A DNA stretch of 64,000 nucleotides. It comes from CAYGZQ01 sp964354375 [NCBI: uncultured Planctomycetota bacterium] (GTDB lineage Bacteria > JAJVIF01 > JAPKYR01). This document shows, in pieces, positions 1-6,780 of this stretch. The stretch covers positions 1 to 64,000 of the forward strand of contig CAYGZQ010000013.1 of the NCBI GenBank assembly GCA_964354375.1. Direction: 5' to 3'. Made by a program: the position numbers and the translations under genes. Position 1 is the first letter of the stretch; every line of letters starts with the position of its first letter. Under the pieces are notes generated by a model. The model was not told the origin of the DNA and ran no database searches. It worked only from the letters and a program-made list of their open reading frames with translations.

Positions 1-344
1 ATCGCTATTGCACCACCAGGGTGTACTTCGTCAGGACCGCCCCCTCGTCGCTCGCGCGGTCCCATATCCCCCCCAGCAGGGGACGCCTCGAATCGTTCTG
101 GTGTAATTGGGTGGGACTCCCTGACCCCGCCAGGCACCCCCCGGCCCCCGGTTCGGTGTCCCCCCCTGGCGGTCGGATGCGTGACCGGACCCGGAGTCCC
201 GCCAACGGGGTCGCCCGATGTCCCACATCCCCCCCCGGCACCATGGACGCGCGCAGTCGGAAGTCGGGACGGGCAGGATCGGGACGCGCTCGGGCGGTCT
301 GGGATGCGGGACGGGCAGGATCGGAAGGCGGGACGCGCGGGCGC

Positions 345-352
345 GTTTAAAC
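345..352. repeat. GTTTAAAC palindrome, copy 1
   Basis: An 8-bp palindrome that extends to 16 bp (341-356) with GCGC arms on both sides. It lies outside any gene and is the first of six copies at the left end (345, 1280, 1738, 2931, 3585, 4311). I found none in the remaining 59 kb. Confidence 0.8.
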
Positions 353-487
353 GCGCGAATCATGATGCAGACGTGTACGATCGGGCGCCTATTCTAATGT
401 CCCCTATTGCGTATTAGGTAGCATGTAGGCTCGGAAAGGCGCTTTTGATGCTGGATTGCAGGCTGCCACCTATTTGTGCCGATGTGC

Positions 488-514
488 GGAAAATATGAGG
501 GATTCATATTTTCC
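488..514. repeat. 11-bp perfect inverted repeat, 5-nt spacer
   Basis: The arms GGAAAATATGA (488-498) and TCATATTTTCC (504-514) are exact reverse complements separated by GGGAT. The geometry resembles the core site of a tyrosine recombinase (two 9-13 bp arms, 5-8 bp centre) and equally an operator. No function is shown by the sequence. The nearby recombinase gene and the position upstream of the operon promoter make both readings reasonable. Confidence 0.5.
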
Positions 515-573
515 TGCAGGACGCATAACTGAGAAAAAACCCGCATATAAACCCAAAAAAACAGGTTAAGCTA

Positions 574-602
574 TTGACTTTCGGGATTGACCGGTCTATA
601 CT
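574..602 (+). promoter_or_regulatory. Sigma70-type promoter of the left-end operon
   Basis: TTGACT at 574-579 and TATACT at 597-602 are separated by 17 bp, close to the consensus. It lies inside the apparent 5' extension of the SprT-like reading frame, which argues that translation starts downstream of it. Transcription would begin near 609. Confidence 0.7.
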
Positions 603-678
603 GGTAGCATCACATAAAATAAATGCCCGCCCGGGACAATCTTGCCAGACGACCCGAACGGGCAAAGGAGAAATACAG

Positions 679-1344
679 ATTAATGATACCACACTTGTCG
701 CGTCCGCGACAGACCCGACAGACTCACAATCGAGTATCGGAAGCGGTCAGGCGGAATCGCCCGGTCTGAATTCCGACCGCATCGCATGGCTTGAGAAAGC
801 GTATGCGCTACTCCGGGAAGAATTGCTGCCGGAAGCGCCCGAGCGTGTCACGATCACGTTCGGGTTTCCGTCCAAAGGCGCGCGACCGTCACGCAACCAG
901 CGCATCGGCGAATACGCGCATTTTCTTAAGGATTGCGAAGCCGGTCCCGGGCTCCTGACACTGCATCCCACGATCTTCAACGATTCGGCGCGCGTGCTGG
1001 ACGTGCTGTTACATGAAATGATTCACGCAGCGCGACCGAACGATGGGCATCGCGGACAATTCCCGAAGCTTGCGAAGCGCGTCGGCTTGAGCGGGAAAAT
1101 GACCGCAACGGTCGCGGGTCCCGAGCTCAAGGCGAAGCTTGAGCGATTCCATGCCGACCGTCTGCCACCGATGCCGAACGGTCACGGCGACTTGAGCGCC
1201 GACGGCAAGAGACAGTCAACCAGACTCCGGAAGTACGTATGCCCGGCATGCGGGCAGATCGTCCGAGCGGCGACAGACTGTTTAAACGCTGTCTGTGGGG
1301 ACTGCGATGTGCATTTCATCATGGATTCAGGGGGGACGCGATGA
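679..1344 (+). CDS. SprT-like zinc metalloprotease
   Basis: A SprT/Spartan-like cytosolic zinc protease; in the family such proteins act on DNA-bound proteins, while the substrate here is unknown. The HExxH motif is HEMIH at about residues 112-116, with another His 7 residues on in GHRGQF. The C-terminus has a four-cysteine zinc ribbon (CPAC and CGDC). The open frame begins at TTG 574, but that codon is the -35 box of a good promoter. A strong SD, AAAGGAG (664-670), sits 8 nt before an in-frame ATT at 679, so I place the start there. An ATG at 683 is out of frame and stops at 767. From ATT the protein has 221 residues. It overlaps the next gene by ATGA, so the two are probably translationally coupled. 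Family call is firm, start is inferred. Confidence 0.85.
   Translation: MNDTTLVASATDPTDSQSSIGSGQAESPGLNSDRIAWLEKAYALLREELLPEAPERVTITFGFPSKGARPSRNQRIGEYAHFLKDCEAGPGLLTLHPTIFNDSARVLDVLLHEMIHAARPNDGHRGQFPKLAKRVGLSGKMTATVAGPELKAKLERFHADRLPPMPNGHGDLSADGKRQSTRLRKYVCPACGQIVRAATDCLNAVCGDCDVHFIMDSGGTR
1280..1287. repeat. GTTTAAAC palindrome, copy 2
   Basis: Lies inside the SprT-like gene, spanning Cys-Leu-Asn codons, and is flanked by ACAGAC (1273-1278) and GTCTGT (1291-1296), so the inverted repeat extends beyond the core. Its codon phase differs from the copies in the recombinase gene. Confidence 0.8.
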
Positions 1345-1715
1345 GAACACAAACCGCACAATCCCCGAACACGACCGCGAACACGCCCGAGCATTGCCAT
1401 TCATGCTGGAAATTCGCGGACTGCCACCAGGCGCAGAATATGACCGGGGACACGGCGCTCGTCCCCGGGTTCGTGGAAACAGAAAAGTACGTTGACTATT
1501 TCTGCGCCGACTGCCTTCCGGACGATTGCCCGGACGAATCGACCTTCCCGCTTGACTTCGAAGAAACCGACAGTCCGTGCCACTGTTCCGTTTGCGGCGT
1601 CCCGCTTGTGCACGCGCTGACAAGTGAAGGCGCCCGCTATGTCCGCGAAGCCGTCGCGGAAGGCGCTGGATGCTGTCGCGAACTGTGGCCGGTTGTTTGG
1701 GCTGACTATCTTTGA
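1341..1715 (+). CDS. Small cysteine-rich protein
   Basis: A 124-residue protein of unknown function. The start is ATG 1341, which overlaps the stop of the SprT-like gene (ATGA) and is preceded by AGGGGGG. It contains many Cys and His residues in pairs or near-pairs (HCHSCWKFADC, FCADC, PCHCSVCG), which suggests one or two structural zinc sites. It is acidic overall with no signal peptide or membrane segment. Coupling to the metalloprotease suggests a related role, but I cannot name one. The gap to dnaN downstream (52 nt) carries GTTTAAAC copy 3. Confidence 0.7.
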   Translation: MRTQTAQSPNTTANTPEHCHSCWKFADCHQAQNMTGDTALVPGFVETEKYVDYFCADCLPDDCPDESTFPLDFEETDSPCHCSVCGVPLVHALTSEGARYVREAVAEGAGCCRELWPVVWADYL

Positions 1716-1722
1716 AGGGGAC

Positions 1723-1767
1723 GTGCAGGGAAAGGCCGTTTAAACAACACAACAAGGAGACACGACC
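1723..1767 (+). promoter_or_regulatory. Repeated 5' leader module upstream of dnaN
   Basis: GTGCAGGG (1723-1730), then a purine-rich stretch, GTTTAAAC (1738-1745), the SD AAGGAGA (1754-1760) and ACCATG. The same order and nearly the same words precede the gene at 2961, so it is a duplicated leader and not chance. It may be a regulatory site for the element's own regulator. Confidence 0.6.
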
Positions 1768-2901
1768 ATGACAGGAAACATAAACACCCAAACCCTCAAG
1801 GCAGCATTGAAGCGCCTTGCAGCATTCGTCGATGCCAGGCCGTCCCTGGCGATTCTGGAGCGCGTGCATATCAACGTACAGTACGGATCGGCACGCCTGA
1901 CCGTGTACGACATGGAAAAGTCACTGACCGCGAAAGTCCCGATTGACGGCGCGAATCCGTGCGCGGTCGCGGTCAAGTTCAAGGACTTGCGAAAGGTCAT
2001 TGACAGGGTGAAGTCCGACACGATCAGCGTTGACTTTCGGACGGGGACGGAAAGCCCGGAAGTCATGATCAAAGCCGGCAATCTGCAATTCACGCTGAAC
2101 GCGAAGCCGGGCGCCGATTTCCCGTCAATCCCGGAAGCCGACGATATCGCGATGAGCACCGACACAACCTGGGGCGAATTCATCAATGAAGCCGTGTTCG
2201 TGAAGACAGCGTCCAGCATGGACATGCCGAAAAACTTCACGTCGGGGATTCTGTTCGTGTACCGACCCGAGACGCTTGAGCTGGTCGGCACCGACGGGCA
2301 TCGGCTTCACTTGTCCAAGATTCGCGGAAGGCACAGCATCAAGCCGGATGAAAGCGAATCAGCCGCCCTTGTCCCGACAGGGACGATTCACGCAATGGCG
2401 AAACTCAAGATTGACCCGGACGCATCGCTGCGCATCGGGTTCTCGGAAAACCTGATGACCTGGAGCGTTCCGTCGGAAGGCATCGAAGGCGTTTCGCATT
2501 TGCTCGACACTCCGTACCCCGACTATCGGAAAGTCATCCCGGACGATTGCCAGTCACATTTCCGGCTTGACACGCGCGCGACAATCGAAAGCCTGAACGC
2601 GCTTGCGGTTATCGCATCGGAACGGGACGGGCGCGATATGGTCGTCGTCAACGCGAACGGGACGCTGAATTTGAGCGCGCACGCGGAATCAATGGGAAGC
2701 GCGGAAGCGGTTGTCCCTTGCGTGCACGTCGCGGGACCCGAGCGACGCTTCGCGCTGAACGTGTTCTACATGATCGAAACGCTCAAGCTTGCGAACGGGG
2801 AAATCATGCTGTCGACAAATGGCGGACTTGAGCCCGCGCGCTTCGATTATCCGGACACCGAGCGCATCGCAGTCGTGATGCCGGTCCGGCTGCCCGAGTG
2901 A
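1768..2901 (+). CDS. dnaN: DNA polymerase III beta sliding clamp, element-borne
   Basis: Encodes the ring-shaped processivity clamp that tethers polymerase III and other proteins to DNA. The length of 377 residues is normal for the family, with three similar domains. Visible family landmarks are LVGTDGHRLHL in the second domain, YPDYRKVIP at the start of the third, FALNVFYM near the end, and the C-terminal MPVRL typical of clamps. The start ATG is supported by AAGGAGA at 7 nt. Its neighbours are a metalloprotease, a ribbon-helix-helix protein and a tyrosine recombinase, not dnaA, recF or gyrB, so this is most likely a second, element-encoded clamp. Whether the host has its own copy cannot be seen here. 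Confidence 0.93.
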   Translation: MTGNINTQTLKAALKRLAAFVDARPSLAILERVHINVQYGSARLTVYDMEKSLTAKVPIDGANPCAVAVKFKDLRKVIDRVKSDTISVDFRTGTESPEVMIKAGNLQFTLNAKPGADFPSIPEADDIAMSTDTTWGEFINEAVFVKTASSMDMPKNFTSGILFVYRPETLELVGTDGHRLHLSKIRGRHSIKPDESESAALVPTGTIHAMAKLKIDPDASLRIGFSENLMTWSVPSEGIEGVSHLLDTPYPDYRKVIPDDCQSHFRLDTRATIESLNALAVIASERDGRDMVVVNANGTLNLSAHAESMGSAEAVVPCVHVAGPERRFALNVFYMIETLKLANGEIMLSTNGGLEPARFDYPDTERIAVVMPVRLPE

Positions 2902-2916
2902 GCGACCGGTGAGGTA

Positions 2917-2960
2917 GTGCAGGGAAGGCTGTTTAAACAGTTCAACATAGGAGACAAACC
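2917..2960 (+). promoter_or_regulatory. Repeated 5' leader module, second copy
   Basis: GTGCAGGG (2917-2924), GTTTAAAC (2931-2938), the SD AGGAGA (2949-2954) and ACCATG repeat the layout found before dnaN. GTTTAAAC copy 4 here is part of a 12-bp palindrome, CTGTTTAAACAG (2929-2940). Confidence 0.6.
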
Positions 2961-3341
2961 ATGAACGAAACGACACATACAATCGAGCAATCACTGGACG
3001 AAATCGAAGCTACGCTGAACAACCTTGGCGAATCTGCCCTTGTGGACGAGTTCCTTCTCTGCGAAACCGATGTGCGGAACATCGCGCAGCACCTGGAGAA
3101 CATCCGCAAGCGACTGGCCGACCCGATTCACCTGGTGGTCGATAACTACGGCGGCGTGCTCCAGGACATCGATGCCTTCGTGACAACGGAGCAAGCCGAG
3201 AAGCATTTCGAAACGATCGCGGGCGTCAGCTATGAAGCGGTCTGCAAATGGGATGAAGCCGAGCGAAGTTACAGCTTGGGGCTGTCCGACGAGTTCGACA
3301 CTCAGATTTGGGAAGTCAGGATCAGGAGGGACGCGCGATGA
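2961..3341 (+). CDS. Hypothetical protein of the left-end element
   Basis: A 126-residue acidic protein I do not recognise. The first 60 residues look helical with a heptad-like pattern of Leu and Ile (SLDEIEATLNNL, NIAQHLENIRKRL). There is no signal peptide or membrane segment. ATG 2961 has a good SD. It ends in ATGA, overlapping the ribbon-helix-helix gene, with the same GGGACGCGATGA junction that joins the first two genes of the operon. A small accessory or DNA-binding role is possible but not shown. Confidence 0.7.
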   Translation: MNETTHTIEQSLDEIEATLNNLGESALVDEFLLCETDVRNIAQHLENIRKRLADPIHLVVDNYGGVLQDIDAFVTTEQAEKHFETIAGVSYEAVCKWDEAERSYSLGLSDEFDTQIWEVRIRRDAR

Positions 3342-3574
3342 CATCCGACACGACGAAGCTTCTCAAGCACGTGGACGGGGATGTGTGGCGGCGCTTCCGT
3401 GCGCTGTGTATCGCGGAAGGGATGAACATGGGCCCGGCGATTTCAACGTTGATGCTCGGAGCATTGATGGGGAAGGTCACGCTGGAGCTCGACGGATCGG
3501 GCGACACGATCACAACCAGGAGTCGCGCAGGATCATGGACTTGGCCCGGCGACCGCGAGGAGGGATCACCATGA
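3338..3574 (+). CDS. Ribbon-helix-helix-like DNA-binding protein
   Basis: A 78-residue protein. The segment LLKHVDGDVWRRFRALC followed by GMNMGPAISTLML has the strand-helix-turn-helix pattern of Arc/CopG-type ribbon-helix-helix proteins, which bind DNA as dimers and often control plasmid or prophage genes. The start ATG overlaps the previous stop and has AGGAGGG at 7 nt. Its own stop overlaps the recombinase start (ATGA 3571-3574). It is a candidate regulator of this operon and a possible ligand of the palindromes or of the repeats at 5123-5224. The fold assignment is by eye. Confidence 0.6.
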   Translation: MTSDTTKLLKHVDGDVWRRFRALCIAEGMNMGPAISTLMLGALMGKVTLELDGSGDTITTRSRAGSWTWPGDREEGSP

Positions 3575-4644
3575 CCGAAAACGCGTTTAAACAGCATGAG
3601 CTTTCAATCGTGCCGGTGGAACCTCTGGTCCAGGAGAGTTCTCCATCACTGCCCGGCACGACATGGCACGACATCACGGAAGCGTTTCTCTCCAACTATC
3701 GTGGAGCCACACAGAAGACCTATCGTGACGCCTGGCATCGGTTTTCTGTGTATTCCGTCTGTTCCGGCGTTAACTTATTATATGCGCAAGGTAACAAATT
3801 CCCTGATGAAGACATGGTCAAGGCATACCGCGACGCGCTTCTGGACTCAGGGCATTCACCTCACACAGTCAACGCCTATCTTGCCGCAATCCGGGCGTTC
3901 TACCGATTCCTTCACGGTTACGTTCGCAAGGCGCTTCGTACGGGTCAGATCAACGCACACCGAGCCGGGGAATTGCAGCTACTGATCGAAGGCGTGCTTG
4001 CTGTCGGGAAGGTCCGCGCATCGAGCGAACCCGGGCGACTTCCGACAACTGTCGAGCAATCCCGCGAGCTGGTCACATCCATCCCGACCAACACGGGCAC
4101 CGACCTTCGTGACCGTGCGATGATCGCACTCATCATCGGCTGCGGACTGCGCCGGATTGAAGTCACGCGCGCACTTAGAAGCGACCTCATCCACCAGGGG
4201 GGTCAACTTCTCTTGCGAATCCAGCAAAAGGGTCATCATGCGAAAGACGCTTGGGTCGTGATCTGGCCGGATGTCGAGCGGATCGTTCGTCCCTGGCTTA
4301 CTCAAAGCCCGTTTAAACGACCTGAGGACCCGTTGTTCCCATCCCTGTCCAAGCGCGATGCCGGATCCCCGCTGACTCCCCGATCCGTCTCGCGCATCGT
4401 CCGCCACCGCCTCGACGCAATCGGCCTCTCCGACCACTCAACCCACTCGCTCCGTCATGCCTTCGCTACCATCGCGCTTTCATCCGACGATGTCGATCTC
4501 CGCGACGTCCAGCACGCCCTCGGACATTCCCAAGTTACAACGACCGAACGCTACGTCCACCAGTCCCGACGCCTTGAAGGCAAACCCGAGAAGGCTGTGA
4601 ACGATACGGTCTTCGCGAAGCTGGAGTCACGCGATAGGGAGTAG
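3571..4644 (+). CDS. Tyrosine recombinase (Xer/integrase family)
   Basis: A site-specific recombinase of 357 residues. It has an N-terminal SAM-like core-binding region (about 30-135: GATQKTYRDAWHRF, TVNAYLAAIRAFYRFL) and a C-terminal catalytic domain with all expected residues: Arg194 (CGLRRIE), Lys220 (QQKGHH), His292 and Arg295 (HSLRHAF), His319 (LGHS) and nucleophile Tyr328 (ERYVH). It is longer than XerC/XerD (about 300), mainly through a roughly 40-residue N-terminal extension. ATG 3571 has AGGAGGG at 6 nt and overlaps the preceding gene. Two GTTTAAAC copies lie inside the gene (3585, 4311). As the last gene of the module it probably integrates or resolves the element. Confidence 0.92.
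   Translation: MTENAFKQHELSIVPVEPLVQESSPSLPGTTWHDITEAFLSNYRGATQKTYRDAWHRFSVYSVCSGVNLLYAQGNKFPDEDMVKAYRDALLDSGHSPHTVNAYLAAIRAFYRFLHGYVRKALRTGQINAHRAGELQLLIEGVLAVGKVRASSEPGRLPTTVEQSRELVTSIPTNTGTDLRDRAMIALIIGCGLRRIEVTRALRSDLIHQGGQLLLRIQQKGHHAKDAWVVIWPDVERIVRPWLTQSPFKRPEDPLFPSLSKRDAGSPLTPRSVSRIVRHRLDAIGLSDHSTHSLRHAFATIALSSDDVDLRDVQHALGHSQVTTTERYVHQSRRLEGKPEKAVNDTVFAKLESRDRE
3585..3592. repeat. GTTTAAAC palindrome, copy 5
   Basis: Inside the recombinase gene a few codons after its start, encoding Phe-Lys (codons TTT AAA). Confidence 0.8.
4311..4318. repeat. GTTTAAAC palindrome, copy 6
   Basis: Inside the recombinase gene, again as TTT AAA codons. It is the last copy seen in the window. Confidence 0.8.
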
Positions 4645-4668
4645 CCGGTCGCCTCATCTAACTGCCTC

Positions 4669-4696
4669 AGAGTCCCCGTCTCACCGCGGGGACTCT
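4669..4696 (+). terminator. Hairpin after the recombinase operon
   Basis: AGAGTCCCCG (4669-4678) pairs perfectly with CGGGGACTCT (4687-4696) across an 8-nt loop, 25 nt after the recombinase stop. The following bases are only weakly T-rich, so termination may be inefficient. Confidence 0.6.
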
Positions 4697-4699
4697 CGC

Positions 4700-5340
4700 T
4701 TGTCAGGGGGCCGAATATGCCGGGGAGAACCGATGCAGTAGCACTCCCCATGGGCATCGCCGGGTCTCTATGCAGCGCGTGACGCGATCGTAAGGGATTT
4801 TCCCTGCTAATTAATTATACCACATTTTCGTATAGTACGGTAGTCATCATGCACGATTCTCTATATTTTGCCAGCTCACGACAACCGAACGCCTGATGCA
4901 TCAACGGGGACCCTTTCCATTATATAGCGCATACAGCATACAGAATAGGGGTTTTCACCCTGACCCGATGCCACGCACCCCAAATCAGCTGCGTGTGACC
5001 GTCTGAGAGGCTCCTGGTGGCGAATCTTGAGACTAGGCAAGGGTCAAGGTCGACCGAAATACGTTACAGCTGGCAAGAAAATACTACGGGATGCCCGAAT
5101 CCAGACTCGCTTGACAGCGGTTGTGACGCTAAGTGACGCACGAGTGACGCTACGCTCAGATTCAGCGTCATCCTGAAACCCGCATCAGTACTGGCCGATG
5201 ACGCTAGTGACGCTAGTGACGCTAAAAAACCCCATTTGTCCGGGGAGTGTCATCTGCCACGCTTTCCGTGCTTCCGCTTCACCCTCCGGGGTACCACCAG
5301 CCTCTTGACTAACCTGCCCTTTAGGTTTTCACTAATAAGT
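4700..5340. other. Gene-free A+T-richer stretch beside the element
   Basis: No plausible gene. Around 4795-4870 the sequence becomes A+T-rich (TAATTAATTATA and TATAGTACGG) in contrast to its surroundings. An array of TGACGC repeats follows at 5123-5224. The region is a candidate origin, attachment site or integration boundary of the left-end element, but I found no direct repeat that defines the edges. Confidence 0.45.
5123..5224 (+). repeat. Iteron-like TGACGC repeat array
   Basis: GTGACGC starts at 5123, 5133 and 5144 (10-11 bp apart, one helical turn). One inverted copy lies at 5164-5172, and TGACGCTA occurs three times in tandem at 5199, 5208 and 5217 with 9-bp period. Such phased repeats are typical of plasmid iterons or integrase/regulator arm sites. 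Confidence 0.6.
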
Positions 5341-5377
5341 GAGGCGCTAGATGCCGTGCCCCTTTACAGAATCGACC

Positions 5378-5391
5378 TTTTCAGCAGCCCC
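5378..5391 (-). repeat. Isolated MITE-end-like sequence
   Basis: TTTTCAGCAGCCCC matches the right end of the MITE-like element at 8616-8834. I see no partner end nearby, so it may be a remnant. Confidence 0.4.
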
Positions 5392-5463
5392 CCTCGATAG
5401 TACGACCCGGAATTCGAGAGGCTTCGGACCCGACTTGCCGGAGGGAATGCTGCAGAGTACAAT

Positions 5464-5611
5464 ATGCGCGCACGAGGGAACGGGGTTTGAATCCCCGGCG
5501 GACCGGCCACTGTGACGGCGATTCGCAGCCCCAGGGAAGTAGCCACGGACCGGTGTGTCCGGAAGGCAGGGGCTTCGGAGATGACCCTCAGCCAGGACAC
5601 CTCGCGCGCGG
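5464..5611 (+). promoter_or_regulatory. Cobalamin (B12) riboswitch
   Basis: The conserved cobalamin aptamer elements appear in order: GAGGGAA (5474-5480), GCCACTG (5506-5512) and AGCCAGGACACC (5590-5601). The closing P1 stem can form between GCGCGC-ACGAGG (5466-5477) and CCTCGCGCGC (5600-5609). It is followed by a strong intrinsic terminator and then a B12 uptake operon, so adenosylcobalamin binding is expected to shut off expression by transcription termination. The class is known biology; the ligand response is inferred. Confidence 0.9.
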
Positions 5612-5670
5612 AAACGACCTCCGGAGACGGGTCGGCGCGAAGGCATGGAGGCAAACTGCATTGACTCGCG

Positions 5671-5698
5671 CCCGCCGGCTCGTCGGCGGGTTTTTTTT
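5671..5698 (+). terminator. Riboswitch expression-platform terminator
   Basis: CCCGCCG (5671-5677) pairs with CGGCGGG (5684-5690) and is followed by eight T residues. It lies between the B12 aptamer and btuF and is the likely switchable terminator. Confidence 0.85.
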
Positions 5699-5745
5699 GA
5701 TGTCCGGACGGGTGAGCTGACCGGGCGTCGATTGGAAAAATTATA

Positions 5746-6705
5746 ATGATACGAAGAATTCCGGCTGCATTGATGGTCCTGCTGATGGCACTTACCGCTG
5801 TAGCTTGCCGCGGGAAAGACGGCCAAGCGCCGGAGCGCGAATCGCTCGATGCCGTCGCACAGACCGGGGAGAGCGGTGAAAGCGCTGAAACTCCCGCCCG
5901 GATCGTATCGATGTCGCCGAATCTCACCCAGATCATCTTTGCGCTCGGCGCAGACGACCTCCTGGTCGGCGTGGATGAGTATTCCGTCTACCCCCCTGCG
6001 GCTGCCGAGCTTCCCAGGATGGGAAGTTACATGGACCCCGACCTGGAGGCGCTGATCGCCTCGCGGCCGGACCTGGTGTTGACTGTCGAGACCGATGAGG
6101 GGCTCGGGGACAAGTTGAAAGGTCTCGGGATCGAGTATCGGGAGTTCAGGAACGACACGGTGCTCGATGTCCTCGAGAGCATCGAGAGTCTGGGATGGCT
6201 TCTCAACAAGAAGGACAAGGCCGAAGAGCTCTCGGATGATTTTTTGAATGCGAGCGTGGAGATACGTCACGCGCTGGATGGAACGGAGCGGACGAGGGTC
6301 GCGCTGGTTGTCGGCAGGAACACGGGCAGGCTTCAGGACATTTTCGTGGTGGGCTCGGGCAGTTTCTTAAGCGAGCTTCTTGAGTTTGCCGGCGGTGAGA
6401 ACGTGTTCGCCGACCAGGCGGTATCGTATCCGCAGGTGGGGGTGGAATCGCTCATCGGGGCCGATCCGGACGTGATAATCGACTCGACCCTTGCGAAAGG
6501 CGCATCCGAAGAGGAGTTCGTCAAACTGAAAGAGGACTGGAACTCTCTCGCCGGTCTGAAAGCGGTGCGGAACGGGAAGATCATCGTCGCCCGGGAGGGA
6601 TGGTTTCAGATACCCGGAGCGTACATGGGTTCGACGATCCGACTCTTCGCACACTGGCTGCATCCGGACGTTTTCCCGGAGGAGGTGAATGATCCGAACA
6701 TGTAG
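5746..6705 (+). CDS. btuF: Vitamin B12 substrate-binding lipoprotein BtuF-like
   Basis: A periplasmic binding component that would deliver corrinoids to the ABC transporter encoded next. The 319-residue protein has a lipoprotein signal (TAVAC, Cys21) and then the class III binding-protein fold: PARIVSMSPNLTQIIFALG at the start of lobe 1, YPPAAAELPRMGSY, a long helix linker (about 140-170), then the second lobe ending in WFQIPGAYMGS. Class III binders with this signature bind B12, haem or siderophores. The cobalamin riboswitch directly upstream fixes the substrate as B12-type. The SD is weak (GGAAAAA). Its stop codon TAG is the beginning of a REP-like element that separates it from the ATPase gene. 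Confidence 0.88.
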   Translation: MIRRIPAALMVLLMALTAVACRGKDGQAPERESLDAVAQTGESGESAETPARIVSMSPNLTQIIFALGADDLLVGVDEYSVYPPAAAELPRMGSYMDPDLEALIASRPDLVLTVETDEGLGDKLKGLGIEYREFRNDTVLDVLESIESLGWLLNKKDKAEELSDDFLNASVEIRHALDGTERTRVALVVGRNTGRLQDIFVVGSGSFLSELLEFAGGENVFADQAVSYPQVGVESLIGADPDVIIDSTLAKGASEEEFVKLKEDWNSLAGLKAVRNGKIIVAREGWFQIPGAYMGSTIRLFAHWLHPDVFPEEVNDPNM

Positions 6706-6776
6706 CATGCGCATCCTGCGCATGGTTCTTCGATTCCGTCCCTGGAAAGAACCACGCGCAGGATGCGCGTTACTAC
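6701..6776. repeat. REP-like palindromic element, copy 1
   Basis: Left arm TGTAGCATGCGCATCC plus TGCGCATGGTTCTT, a 15-nt centre, then the right arm AAAGAACCACGCGCAGG plus ATGCGCGTTACTAC. The two arms are nearly reverse complements. It sits between btuF and the ATPase gene inside one operon. Its TAG is the btuF stop codon and its right arm occupies the place where an SD for the next gene should be. Confidence 0.85.
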
Positions 6777-6780
6777 GTCA

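Larger units (their letters stand above)
1..573. other. Gene-free left edge with short repeats
   Basis: I see no convincing gene here. The first 340 bases are very G+C-rich with runs of C. The 18-mer CGGGACGGGCAGGATCGG occurs at 265-282 and again at 307-324, each followed by a GGGACGCGC-like string. A 16-bp perfect palindrome centred on GTTTAAAC lies at 341-356. From about 400 the composition turns A+T-rich and holds a strong inverted repeat (488-514) before the promoter at 574. Confidence 0.6.

Noticed and set aside
5-244. Minus-strand open frame at the window start
   Set aside because: It consists of Gly/Arg/Pro-rich translation of G+C-rich DNA, lacks an SD, and other frames there are equally open. 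A gene fragment running in from outside cannot be excluded but is not supported.
683-769. Short frame from ATG 683 as a leader peptide
   Set aside because: Arg-rich 28-codon frame with no attenuator structure seen. The SprT frame at the same place reads as ordinary protein, so the ATG is more likely fortuitous.
5487-5720. Plus-strand 77-codon frame over the riboswitch
   Set aside because: It coincides with the conserved cobalamin aptamer and terminator; no SD or protein-like composition.
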